The translations under genes were made by a program, and so were the position numbers. Positions 25,007-32,427 of a stretch of DNA of 40,655 bases are shown here, one piece after another. The notes beneath the pieces are model-generated. The model saw only the letters and a program-made list of their open reading frames with translations, made no database searches and had not been told where the DNA came from. The stretch is from Acidobacteriota bacterium (GTDB lineage: Bacteria > Acidobacteriota > UBA4820 > DSQY01): NCBI GenBank assembly GCA_040752915.1, contig JBFMHB010000025.1:1-40655 (forward strand). The letters are read 5' to 3'. Position 1 is the first letter of the stretch. Every line of letters begins with the position of its first letter.

Positions 25007-25489
25007 ATGGAGGTCGCCCGACCGCCTCTTGTCCTGCTCGTCCTGTCCGGAGACCTCGAAAAGGGCCTCGCGGCCTGCAACCTCGCGCTGGCGGCGGCCT
25101 CCTCCGGGCGCCCCGTCTGGCTGTTCTTTTCCTTCTGGGGGCTTAACTTCTTGAAGCGTCCCGAAGCCCGGCCGTCCGGCCCCCTCCTCGCCCGCCTCCT
25201 GGGCCGGGTCAACCGGGATCACTCGGGGCGCCAGCGCATGGGCCGGTTCAACCTGGCCGGCTTTGGCCCGTGGGCACTGGGCCGGATCCTCGGGCGCCGA
25301 GGGGTCTCGTCCGTGGAGGAGGGGCTCCGCGCGGCCCGAGGACTGGGGGCCCGGGTCGTTGCCTGCTCCACAACCCTGGAACTCATGGGCCTGGACCGGA
25401 CGGCTCTGATCCCTGAGGTGGACGAGGTGGCCGGGGCGGCCGCGGCCCTCAACGCAGGCCTCGGCGGGCAGATCATCACGCTGGGATGA
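25007..25489 (+). CDS. DsrE-family protein
   Basis: The 160-residue product fits the DsrE/DsrF-like fold: a first strand LVLLVLSGDLEKGLAACNLA, an aromatic segment WLFFSFWGLNFL, and the conserved Cys in VVACSTTLELMGLDRTAL (about residue 122) where family members carry sulfur or a regulatory thiol. Such proteins take part in sulfur relay or persulfide handling, and many remain uncharacterised. CGGAGGTG precedes the ATG. It stands alone, with no dsr, tus or rhodanese gene nearby. Its stop is 3 nt from the stop of the convergent PHP gene. Confidence 0.78.
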   Translation: MEVARPPLVLLVLSGDLEKGLAACNLALAAASSGRPVWLFFSFWGLNFLKRPEARPSGPLLARLLGRVNRDHSGRQRMGRFNLAGFGPWALGRILGRRGVSSVEEGLRAARGLGARVVACSTTLELMGLDRTALIPEVDEVAGAAAALNAGLGGQIITLG

Positions 25490-25492
25490 CGT

Positions 25493-26284
25493 TCAGACCA
25501 CGCCGTTCCGCACGGCGAGGCCCCTCCGGGCCAGTTCCCGGACGACGGCCCCGTAGGCCGTCGCCACGTCGTCGGGGCGATGAGCGTCGGAGGAGAGGAC
25601 CACCTCCCGGCCCCCCAGGTCCCGGTAGGCGTCCAGGATGGCCCATCCAGGGTAGGGCTCGCTGAATCCCTTCCTGTAGGCCCCGGTGTTCACTTCGAGA
25701 AAGACGCCCATGTCCAGGCAGGCCGTGAGGGTCTCGCGGATGGCCCTCCCGTAGTGTTTCATCCAGAATTCTCCCGTCACGACGTGCTTCCGCCGGGAAT
25801 AGCCCTTCGGGAAATCCAGGTGGCCGAGGCAGTCGTAGAGATTGCTCTCCACGGTGCGCCGGCAGGCGCGGAAGTAGTCCGCCAGGCAGTCCTCCAGGGG
25901 GATCCCCTCGCCCTCCGCCCGGGCCACGAAGGTGCCGATCTCCTCGCGCCCCATGTAGTGCACCGAGCCGATGACCCAGTGGAAGCGCCGCTCATGGAGG
26001 AACTCGCGGATCTCGGGCAGGGCCCGATCCTGGTGGGTCACCTCGGCGCCGAACCGGATCTTCATGTCCGGCACGACGGCCACGGCCCCCTCCCAGGCCT
26101 CCCGCGCCCGGTCGTAATCGTAGGCGCCGAAGCCCGGGTCGAGGGGGTCGAATTCCACGTGGTCCGTCAGGACGAACCCGCCCACCCCCACGCGGCGCGC
26201 GGAGGCCACCAGGTCCGCCAGCCTCGACTCGCTGTCCCAGGAAAACCGGCTGTGTACGTGGTGGTCGACGAAGGCCTCGTACAT
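25493..26284 (-). CDS. PHP-domain phosphoesterase, histidinol-phosphatase (HisJ) type
   Basis: The 263-residue protein has the PHP metal motifs: FVDHHVHSRFSWDS at the start, LTDHVEF (about 40), FGAEV (about 78), GSVHYM (about 106), GHLDFPK (about 153) and SSDAHRPDD near the C-terminus. These fit the HisJ/HisK family of histidinol-phosphate phosphatases in histidine synthesis. No other his gene is present, so the substrate is not assured. The ATG at 26284 has no Shine-Dalgarno, and a TATACT box ends 7 nt upstream. Confidence 0.82.
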   Translation of the reverse strand: MYEAFVDHHVHSRFSWDSESRLADLVASARRVGVGGFVLTDHVEFDPLDPGFGAYDYDRAREAWEGAVAVVPDMKIRFGAEVTHQDRALPEIREFLHERRFHWVIGSVHYMGREEIGTFVARAEGEGIPLEDCLADYFRACRRTVESNLYDCLGHLDFPKGYSRRKHVVTGEFWMKHYGRAIRETLTACLDMGVFLEVNTGAYRKGFSEPYPGWAILDAYRDLGGREVVLSSDAHRPDDVATAYGAVVRELARRGLAVRNGVV

Positions 26285-26291
26285 GGCATCG

Positions 26292-26297
26292 AGTATA
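26292..26297 (-). promoter_or_regulatory. -10 box of the PHP gene, leaderless arrangement
   Basis: TATACT (5/6) on the minus strand, then CGATGCC, then ATG. The predicted transcript starts at or one base before the start codon. Confidence 0.5.
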
Positions 26298-26346
26298 GCG
26301 GTGAAGGCGGGCGCGGGGAAGGGAGACGCGAAGAGATTCTGAAAGG

Positions 26347-26368
26347 TGGATTTCGGATTTCGGATTGA
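26347..26368. repeat. Heptamer array (GGATTTC type)
   Basis: Three heptamers, GGATTTC, GGATTTC, GGATTGA, with degenerate units on each side. The minus strand reads as AAATCCG units, the same unit as the array at 29206-29307 in the opposite orientation. The two arrays flank the OPT gene. Confidence 0.65.
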
Positions 26369-26489
26369 GAGGACAAATCAGCAAGACGGGAAGGCCTCCG
26401 GATGAGTGAATACCCGGATCGGGCTTCCCCCAGGATATCTCCACCTGAGGCGCAGCCGCCCTCGGTCGCGCCGGCGGGCCGCTTCGAAA

Positions 26490-29141
26490 TCAGCCCATGA
26501 GGCCGAAGGCGATGAGCATGGCGACGCCGATGCCCGTGAGGCTCTCGCCGGCGATGAGCCCGGAGGCGACGGGAACGGTGTAGGCCTCCCCGAAGGCGGG
26601 GCGCCGCTTCTCCAGGATCCAGGCGATGAAGGCTCCCAGGAACATGCTTACGGAGTTGAAGGCCGGAATGACGAAGGCGATGCCCATGGCCGTCGGGGAG
26701 GGCATGAACCGCCGGGCCTTGGGGAAAGCCCTCTCCAGGAGGGTCAGGACGATGCCCAGCAGCCCCCCCCAGAACAGGCCCCAGCGGGCCGAGACCGGGA
26801 GGGCCTGGAGGCCGTTCGAGAGCAGGAGCGCCACCCCCGCCCAGGTCTGGGCGGCGGGCGCGGGCAGTTTGTCCGTGCCCAGGACGTCCGCGCTCGGAAT
26901 CAGGAGATTGTAGACGGGCGCCGACACCAGCGAGCCGACGGCCACCCCAAGGAGCATGCCCAGGAATTGCTTCCGTGGGCTCGCGCCCACCATGAAACCG
27001 CACCGCAGGGCCTGAAGCAGGTCGGCGGAGGACGTGGCGGCGCCCGCCGTCACGTTCGCGGTCATGAGGTTGGCGCTCATGTTCCCGGGGGCGATGGCTC
27101 CGTACATGAGCTGGGTGATCTTGCCCATGGCGCCCACGGGCGTGATGTCCGTTTCGCCCGTGGCCCGGCAGGCGACGATGGCCAGGAAGAAGGACATGAC
27201 GACGGCGAGGGCCCCCATCCACCAGTGGATTCCGAAGAACCACACCTGGAGAAGGACGGCCACGAGGCCGGCGGCGAGGAACCCCATCGCGAACCACGAC
27301 CCGGGGACCTCTACCGACGCGAGGGGGTCGGATGGCCCCGAGGCCGCGCCCTTCGGCCGGAACATGGCCGCGAGCCCCGAGAAGGCCCTCAGGACCGTGC
27401 GCCACTGCATGAAAAAGGCGAGGAGGCCGGCCGTGACCATCATGGCCACCCCGGGCCACATGAGCCACCGCACGATGTTCCGGAACCCCCCGTAGGGCAC
27501 GCGGTGGGCCTGTCCCGCCTCGAACCCCAGCAGGCGTCCCCCGTCCGTGTCCTGGGCCTCGATGGAGGCATCCCACGTCCGGAAAGCCGTGGCGCGGGCC
27601 ACGAGACGCCCCCGCTCCATCTCCATGGCGATCTTCCCGTGAAAGGGGTTGTCGCGGCCGCAGGGGAGTCGCTCGGCGTTCAGGTCCGCCAGCAGGGCCT
27701 CTCCGCTCTCGTAGGTGCGGTCACGGTTCCAGCCGAACGTGAGGATCTCGGTGCGAACTGGACCTCTCGGGCCTTCGGCCTGGCCCGCGGCGAAGGCGAG
27801 CCTGGCGTTTGCAGGCACGGTCAGGGGAAATCGCAGGACGCGCGCGCCCGCTCCCGGTTCGAAGGCGAGGGCCGGTCTCTCCGTCGCCGCGGCGACGCGC
27901 AGAACCGCCGGGCCGGAAAGAGGGGAGGCAAGGGCCGCCCGGAGCCGGTTGGCGGTCCGGTCCAGCGTCACGGTCACCACGCCGGAGAGCGGATTGGGCC
28001 CGCCGTCGGCCAGGAGCGGCGCCGAGAGGTCCGCCTCCAGGGCGCGCGCGTCGCCATACTCCGAGGGAGCGGTCCACGTTCGCGCCACCAGGAGGGAGGG
28101 GCGGCCCGGCTCCTCGATCTCGAAGGCCAGGGTCTGTCCGGCCTCCACCCGGAGCGGGAAGACGGCGTCCTCCGAGGCGAGGATGGAGGGTGCGCCCTCG
28201 AAGGCCGCCGCCGCCGCCAGCGTCGGCGGATCGTGGGGGATGTCCCCTTTCGCGATGTACCGAGGAGCCAGGAACCCGTACCCGACCACCGCCGCGAGCA
28301 GGAGGCTGGCCCCCGCCCGGATGCCCATGATCGCGCCCGCTCCGACCATGATGAGGCTGCCCTCGAAGGTCAGGGTGAGGCGGCCGAGGGGCATTCCGAA
28401 AAGGGACCAGGAGGGAGGGACCAGCGTTGCGGGAATGATCTGGGGCCAGCCCCGCCACTGCCAAACGCCGAACTCCTTGACCACGTGTCCGCCGACGATC
28501 TTGGGGAATCCGAGGACCCCGTCCCTCAGCCACGCGATGACGACGCCGACTCCCAGGGCGCCGAAGAGAGCCCGGGCCTTCTTCACGGCGTCCCCGCCCG
28601 CGGCGTACATGCCCTTGAGCACTTCCGAGGTGGCGTAGCCCGTGGGGAACTTGAGGTCCTCCACGTTGATCATCTGGCGTTTCATGGGGATGGCCATGAA
28701 GAGGCCCAGGAAGAGGATCGTCGCCACCCACAGCGCCAACTGCCAGGTGGGGAGCGCCTTGCCCGAAACCATGAGCAGGGCCGGGACCGCGTTGGACAGG
28801 CCCGCCGAAGCGATGAAGGCGCAGGCCGAGGCGATGGTCACGAGAAAGTTGGTCTCCAGGATGCCCATGTCCTTCTTCACGAAGAAGGGGAGGGCCGTCC
28901 GGATCGCCTTGAAGAGGGCGAAGGCCATGATGGCCGCGGTGATCGTCACGCCGAGGCTCCATCCCGCCTTGAAGCCCACGTATAGGTTGGAGAGGCACAT
29001 CACCGCGCCGATGAGCGCCCCGAGCAGGATGGACCGGACCGTGATCTCCCTCTCCTGCCCCCCCCGATAGACCTTCGCGAGCCATTCCCGCTCCCGCGTC
29101 TCCGCCGCCTCCGCCGTCGTGGACAGGGGTTTCTCGGCCAT
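26490..29141 (-). CDS. OPT-family transporter with a duplicated extramembrane insert
   Basis: The oligopeptide transporter (OPT) family moves peptides or metal chelates by proton symport. The 883-residue product has OPT membrane segments from about residue 35 (GALIGAVMCLSNLYVGFKAG) to 300 and again from about 550 to the end. Between them lies a soluble region of about 240 residues made of two similar units, starting FPLRVEAGQTLAF (about 329) and FPLTVPANARLAF (about 437), each ending LAFEPGA- or LGFEAGQ-like. Most OPT proteins lack this. The start is the ATG at 29141 behind GGGAGGGACGAG; a GTG at 29168, 7 nt after a TATGCT box, is a leaderless alternative. Confidence 0.85.
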   Translation of the reverse strand: MAEKPLSTTAEAAETREREWLAKVYRGGQEREITVRSILLGALIGAVMCLSNLYVGFKAGWSLGVTITAAIMAFALFKAIRTALPFFVKKDMGILETNFLVTIASACAFIASAGLSNAVPALLMVSGKALPTWQLALWVATILFLGLFMAIPMKRQMINVEDLKFPTGYATSEVLKGMYAAGGDAVKKARALFGALGVGVVIAWLRDGVLGFPKIVGGHVVKEFGVWQWRGWPQIIPATLVPPSWSLFGMPLGRLTLTFEGSLIMVGAGAIMGIRAGASLLLAAVVGYGFLAPRYIAKGDIPHDPPTLAAAAAFEGAPSILASEDAVFPLRVEAGQTLAFEIEEPGRPSLLVARTWTAPSEYGDARALEADLSAPLLADGGPNPLSGVVTVTLDRTANRLRAALASPLSGPAVLRVAAATERPALAFEPGAGARVLRFPLTVPANARLAFAAGQAEGPRGPVRTEILTFGWNRDRTYESGEALLADLNAERLPCGRDNPFHGKIAMEMERGRLVARATAFRTWDASIEAQDTDGGRLLGFEAGQAHRVPYGGFRNIVRWLMWPGVAMMVTAGLLAFFMQWRTVLRAFSGLAAMFRPKGAASGPSDPLASVEVPGSWFAMGFLAAGLVAVLLQVWFFGIHWWMGALAVVMSFFLAIVACRATGETDITPVGAMGKITQLMYGAIAPGNMSANLMTANVTAGAATSSADLLQALRCGFMVGASPRKQFLGMLLGVAVGSLVSAPVYNLLIPSADVLGTDKLPAPAAQTWAGVALLLSNGLQALPVSARWGLFWGGLLGIVLTLLERAFPKARRFMPSPTAMGIAFVIPAFNSVSMFLGAFIAWILEKRRPAFGEAYTVPVASGLIAGESLTGIGVAMLIAFGLMG

Positions 29142-29205
29142 CTCGTCCCTCCCGCTTCCCAGAGTCACGCGCCCTAGCATACCTCAACCCTGGGAGAAAC
29201 CGCGA

Positions 29206-29307
29206 AATCCCCAATCCCCGATTCCCCTTCTTCATCTTTCGCCTTTCGCCTTCCGCCTTCCAACTCACAAATCCGAAATCCGAAATTCGAAATTCGAAAT
29301 TCGAAAT
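29206..29307. repeat. Heptamer array, about 14 units in phase
   Basis: Period-7 units run without phase loss: AATCCCC (2), GATTCCC, CTTCTTC, ATCTTTC, GCCTTTC, GCCTTCC (2), AACTCAC, AAATCCG (2), AAATTCG (3). It fills the gap between the divergent OPT and M3 genes and ends 18 nt before the M3 promoter. Confidence 0.8.
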
Positions 29308-29324
29308 GCCCCTCTCCTCCTCCG

Positions 29325-29333
29325 TGCTACAAT
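29325..29333 (+). promoter_or_regulatory. Extended -10 promoter of the M3 peptidase gene
   Basis: TGCTACAAT is TGn plus TACAAT (5/6), 23 nt before the ATG at 29357. Confidence 0.5.
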
Positions 29334-29356
29334 TTCGCCTCACGTGGAGGCTCGCC

Positions 29357-31216
29357 ATGAAAGCGCTCTGGCTCACCCTGGCCCTCTTCGGGCTCACCGC
29401 CGCGTCCTACGCCGCACCCGCCTTCGATCCCCTGCCCGGGGGACAGCGCCAGGCGTACCGCTTCGACCTGTCCAGGATGTACCCGGACGAGGCGGCCTGG
29501 GGGGCCGATGTGGAGCGCGCGCGGGCCCTCGCCGCCTCCGTGAAGTCCCGCAAGGGAAGGCTCTTGGCCTCCCCGGGGGACCTGCTCGGCGCCATGGAGG
29601 CCCACCGGGACCTGCGGGACGTCCTCGTCAAACTCTACGCCTACGGGGAGTTCCGCGCCGCCGTCAACACGTCGGATCGCGCGGCCTACGAGGCTTTCCT
29701 CGCTCTCCAGGCGGAGGCGGGCGCGCAGACGAGTTTCCTCCAGGTGGAGCTCAAGGCCCTCACCCCCGAGGCGCTGGAGGGCATGATCGCGAAGGAGCCC
29801 CGCCTCGCGGCCTTCCGCTACCAGATCGAGGACATCCTGCGCCAGGGCCCCCACTCCCTCTCGGATTCCGAGGAGGCCCTCCTGAGCCGCCTGGACCCGG
29901 ACCTCAATTCATGGCAGCAGGTTCTCTTCCAGAAGGTCTTCGACCGGACGGCCTTCGCCGAGATCTCCGCCGACGGCAGGACCTACAACGTCCACCGCGA
30001 CTTCGAAACCCTCATCCGCCACCCGGACCGCGACGTCCGCCGGAGGGCCTACGAGTCTTACTACGCGGCTTTCGCCGAGATCCGCGACCTGGTGGGCTTC
30101 GCCCTCCTGCGCGAAATGAAGACGCTCAACGCCCAGGCGGCCTTGAGGGGCTTCCCGACCTACTACCACCAGACCCTCTTCGACCGGTACCTGACGCGCG
30201 AGCAGGCCGACAACCTCTACGCCCAGATCGAGGCCCAGGCCGGCCTCTACCAGGCCTACCAGCGCCTCCGGATGGAGCGCGTGCGGCCCCGGATCGGCGG
30301 CGCGGAGCCCGAAATCTGGGACATGGACCTGGCCTCCGGCGACGGTCCCGAGCCCCGCTTCACCGCCGACGAGGCCGTGGCCCTCATCAGCGACGCCCTC
30401 GGCGTGCTCGGCCCCGAATACCTGGCGGAACTCAAGGCCCTCCTCGATCCGAAGAACGGCCGCATGGACATCGTGGGAGGCCCCAACCGGGACCAGGGCG
30501 CCTTCTGCGAGGGGTACCACGGCTTCTTCCTGGACAACTACCAGGGGCTTCTCACCAACGTCTCCACCATCGCCCACGAGGCGGGCCACGGAATCCACGA
30601 CCAGCTCGTTTTCAACAACAAGAAGAGCGTCCTGTACGGAGAGGGCCCCGGATACATGACCGAGTCCTTCGCCATGTTCAACGAGTGGCTCCTGCGCGAC
30701 CGCCTTCTGAAATCCTCCGGCGACGAGGCTCTCAGGCGCTACGTGCGGGAGGACGCGCTCAACGAGATGATGTACCTGTGGGAGATCGCGAGAAGGGCCA
30801 AGTTCGAGATGGTGGCCTACGACCGCGTGGCCTCGGGCGAGATCACCGACGAGGCGGGCTTCGGGAAGGCGTGCGTGGACGTGGGGAAGGCCTACGACGT
30901 GTGGTTCCAGAAGTACCCCTGGCTCGAGGACCACTGGATCCGCAAGCACCACTACTGGAGCGTGCCCACCTACTACGTCAACTACGTGGTGGCCCACGTT
31001 CTCGCCCTCACGTACTACCAGCGCTACCTGGAAGACCCGGAGGGCTTCTCCGCCAAGTACACCGCAATGGTCCGCAACGGCTTCGACCGGCCAGCGGCCG
31101 CCCTTCTCAAGGACTTCCTCTCCATCGACCTGAACGACCCGAAGGTTCTCCAGGGGACCTTCGACCTCATCGGCCGGACCTTCCGGGAAACCGGAGAGCG
31201 CCCCGTCAAGCCATGA
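29357..31216 (+). CDS. Secreted M3 family oligoendopeptidase F-like peptidase
   Basis: A zinc oligopeptidase. The 619-residue product begins with a signal peptide (MKALWLTLALFGLTAASYAA), so unlike cytosolic PepF it should act in the envelope. The zinc motif HEAGHG is at residue 407 and the third ligand Glu lies in PGYMTESFAMFNEWLL about 28 residues on. The oligoendopeptidase F N-terminal domain (about 100-190) is present. The in-frame ATG at 29306 lies in the heptamer array and lacks a ribosome site; the start at 29357 follows GTGGAGG. Its TGA overlaps the ATG of the LOG gene. Confidence 0.92.
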   Translation: MKALWLTLALFGLTAASYAAPAFDPLPGGQRQAYRFDLSRMYPDEAAWGADVERARALAASVKSRKGRLLASPGDLLGAMEAHRDLRDVLVKLYAYGEFRAAVNTSDRAAYEAFLALQAEAGAQTSFLQVELKALTPEALEGMIAKEPRLAAFRYQIEDILRQGPHSLSDSEEALLSRLDPDLNSWQQVLFQKVFDRTAFAEISADGRTYNVHRDFETLIRHPDRDVRRRAYESYYAAFAEIRDLVGFALLREMKTLNAQAALRGFPTYYHQTLFDRYLTREQADNLYAQIEAQAGLYQAYQRLRMERVRPRIGGAEPEIWDMDLASGDGPEPRFTADEAVALISDALGVLGPEYLAELKALLDPKNGRMDIVGGPNRDQGAFCEGYHGFFLDNYQGLLTNVSTIAHEAGHGIHDQLVFNNKKSVLYGEGPGYMTESFAMFNEWLLRDRLLKSSGDEALRRYVREDALNEMMYLWEIARRAKFEMVAYDRVASGEITDEAGFGKACVDVGKAYDVWFQKYPWLEDHWIRKHHYWSVPTYYVNYVVAHVLALTYYQRYLEDPEGFSAKYTAMVRNGFDRPAAALLKDFLSIDLNDPKVLQGTFDLIGRTFRETGERPVKP

Positions 31217-31824
31217 TCCGGGCCGGGGAGAAAGGCGGAGTGGACTCGGTCTGCGTCTTCTGCGGCTCCAGCAAGGGAGCCAACGGCGTTTACGCCGCGG
31301 CCGCCGCGGAGCTGGGCCGGCTCCTCGCGCGGCGGGGCCTGGCCCTCGTCTACGGCGGGGGCAACGTGGGACTCATGGGAACGCTGGCGCGGGCGGCCCT
31401 GGAGGAGGGCGGCCGCGTGGTGGGCGTCATCCCCGAGCACCTCATGACCTTCGAGGTGGCGCTCCCCGAAGCCACGGAAATGCGCGTGGTCTCCTCCATG
31501 CACGAGCGCAAGGCCCTCATGGCCGACCTGTCGGACGCGTTCGTGGCCCTTCCCGGAGGCCTCGGCACCCTCGAGGAACTCTTCGAGGTGTGGACCTGGG
31601 CCCAACTGGGCCTCCACCGCAAACCCCTGGCCCTGCTCGACGCGGGGGGCTACTTCGCGCCCCTCGTCGGCTTCCTGGATCACGCCGTGGCCGAAGGCTT
31701 CCTCAAGCCCGTCCACCGGGGGATGGTGCTCGTGGAGCGTGAGCCCGCCGCGCTCCTGGACGCTCTGGTCGGATACCGGATTCCCGAGGAGGCGCTGGAC
31801 CTCCAGAGGTGGATCGAACGGTAA
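31213..31824 (+). CDS. LOG family protein (TIGR00730-type nucleotide 5'-monophosphate phosphoribohydrolase)
   Basis: LOG proteins cleave AMP-like nucleotides to base plus ribose 5-phosphate. In plants and some pathogens they activate cytokinins; in most bacteria the role is nucleotide salvage or unknown. The 203-residue product has VCVFCGSSKG at the start, LVYGGGNVGLMG (about 45-56) and the signature LPGGLGTLEELFE (about 115-127). It is coupled to the M3 peptidase by an ATGA overlap. Confidence 0.92.
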   Translation: MIRAGEKGGVDSVCVFCGSSKGANGVYAAAAAELGRLLARRGLALVYGGGNVGLMGTLARAALEEGGRVVGVIPEHLMTFEVALPEATEMRVVSSMHERKALMADLSDAFVALPGGLGTLEELFEVWTWAQLGLHRKPLALLDAGGYFAPLVGFLDHAVAEGFLKPVHRGMVLVEREPAALLDALVGYRIPEEALDLQRWIER

Positions 31825-31851
31825 GGGCGTGAAGGGAGGCGCCCGGCGGCT

Positions 31852-31872
31852 CTCCTCACGGAGCGTGAGGAG
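31852..31872. terminator. Stem-loop between convergent LOG and PilZ genes
   Basis: CTCCTCACG, loop GAG, CGTGAGGAG is a perfect 9-bp stem 28 nt after the LOG stop codon. There is no T-run on either side, so terminator function is uncertain. Confidence 0.5.
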
Positions 31873-31940
31873 GAATGACACGGCCGTCCTTTGGCGTCCC
31901 GGGCGGCGAACCGACGGGCCTGCTCCCCTGCCTCGCTTCC

Positions 31941-32294
31941 TCACTCGCCTTGGAGCAGGGCGTCGAGTTTGGGCTTGTCCGAGGGGTGAATCTCCACGAA
32001 GGCCACCCCGATTTCGTAGGTCCCGTTCTTCTGGGGGATTTCGTAGGTCACGCGGCCCGTGGCCTCGATGATGCTTTTCTTCGGGAGGATGGAGAGCCGC
32101 AAGAGGGCCCCCACGCCGTAGGCCGTGCGGCTCGGGAAGGAACAGCCGCCGAGTCCCACCTCGCGGGTCGTGGACGCCGTGGGAAACGCCGCTTTTCCCG
32201 AGGCCGTCTTGACCACCACTTCGCACCGCGTCGGGATCCGGGGAAACCGCCTCCGGTCCGTTCCCGCCGCTTCCGTGGCCTCCGTCGTCTCCAT
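31941..32294 (-). CDS. PilZ domain protein with an altered second motif
   Basis: PilZ domains usually bind cyclic di-GMP. The 117-residue product has the first motif RRRFPRIPTR (about 13-22) and a beta-barrel pattern to the end (RLSILPKKSIIEATGRVTYEI, split by loops). The second motif, normally D/NxSxxG, reads as REVGLGGC, lacking the usual Asp/Asn and Ser. c-di-GMP binding is therefore doubtful. The start at 32294 follows GGAGGAGATC; an upstream in-frame ATG at 32357 is less likely. A good promoter lies at 32376-32404. Confidence 0.8.
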   Translation of the reverse strand: METTEATEAAGTDRRRFPRIPTRCEVVVKTASGKAAFPTASTTREVGLGGCSFPSRTAYGVGALLRLSILPKKSIIEATGRVTYEIPQKNGTYEIGVAFVEIHPSDKPKLDALLQGE

Positions 32295-32375
32295 GATCTC
32301 CTCCCTGCCCTCTCCGCGCGCGCCGGCCCCAACGTTCCGGCTGGGTGACCCTTCCAAGGCGCGCGCAAGGTCATC

Positions 32376-32404
32376 ATCCTAAAGAAGTAAGGAGATTTTG
32401 GCAA
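32376..32404 (-). promoter_or_regulatory. Promoter of the PilZ gene
   Basis: On the minus strand TTGCCA (-35, 5/6) and TAGGAT (-10, 4/6) are separated by exactly 17 nt, giving a leader of about 75 nt. Confidence 0.55.
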
Positions 32405-32427
32405 GACGGCCGGGCGTGGGGGCCGAC

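Noticed and set aside
26406-28985. An 859-codon plus-strand frame
   Set aside because: It is antisense to the OPT transporter, which has membrane segments and a good start site.
26347-29307. Inverted heptamer arrays as ends of a transposon carrying the OPT gene
   Set aside because: The same repeat type occurs at two further gaps, there is no transposase, and no target-site duplication was seen.
29306-29356. Upstream ATG for the M3 peptidase
   Set aside because: It lies at the heptamer array and before the likely promoter; the ATG at 29357 has a ribosome site and begins a normal signal peptide.
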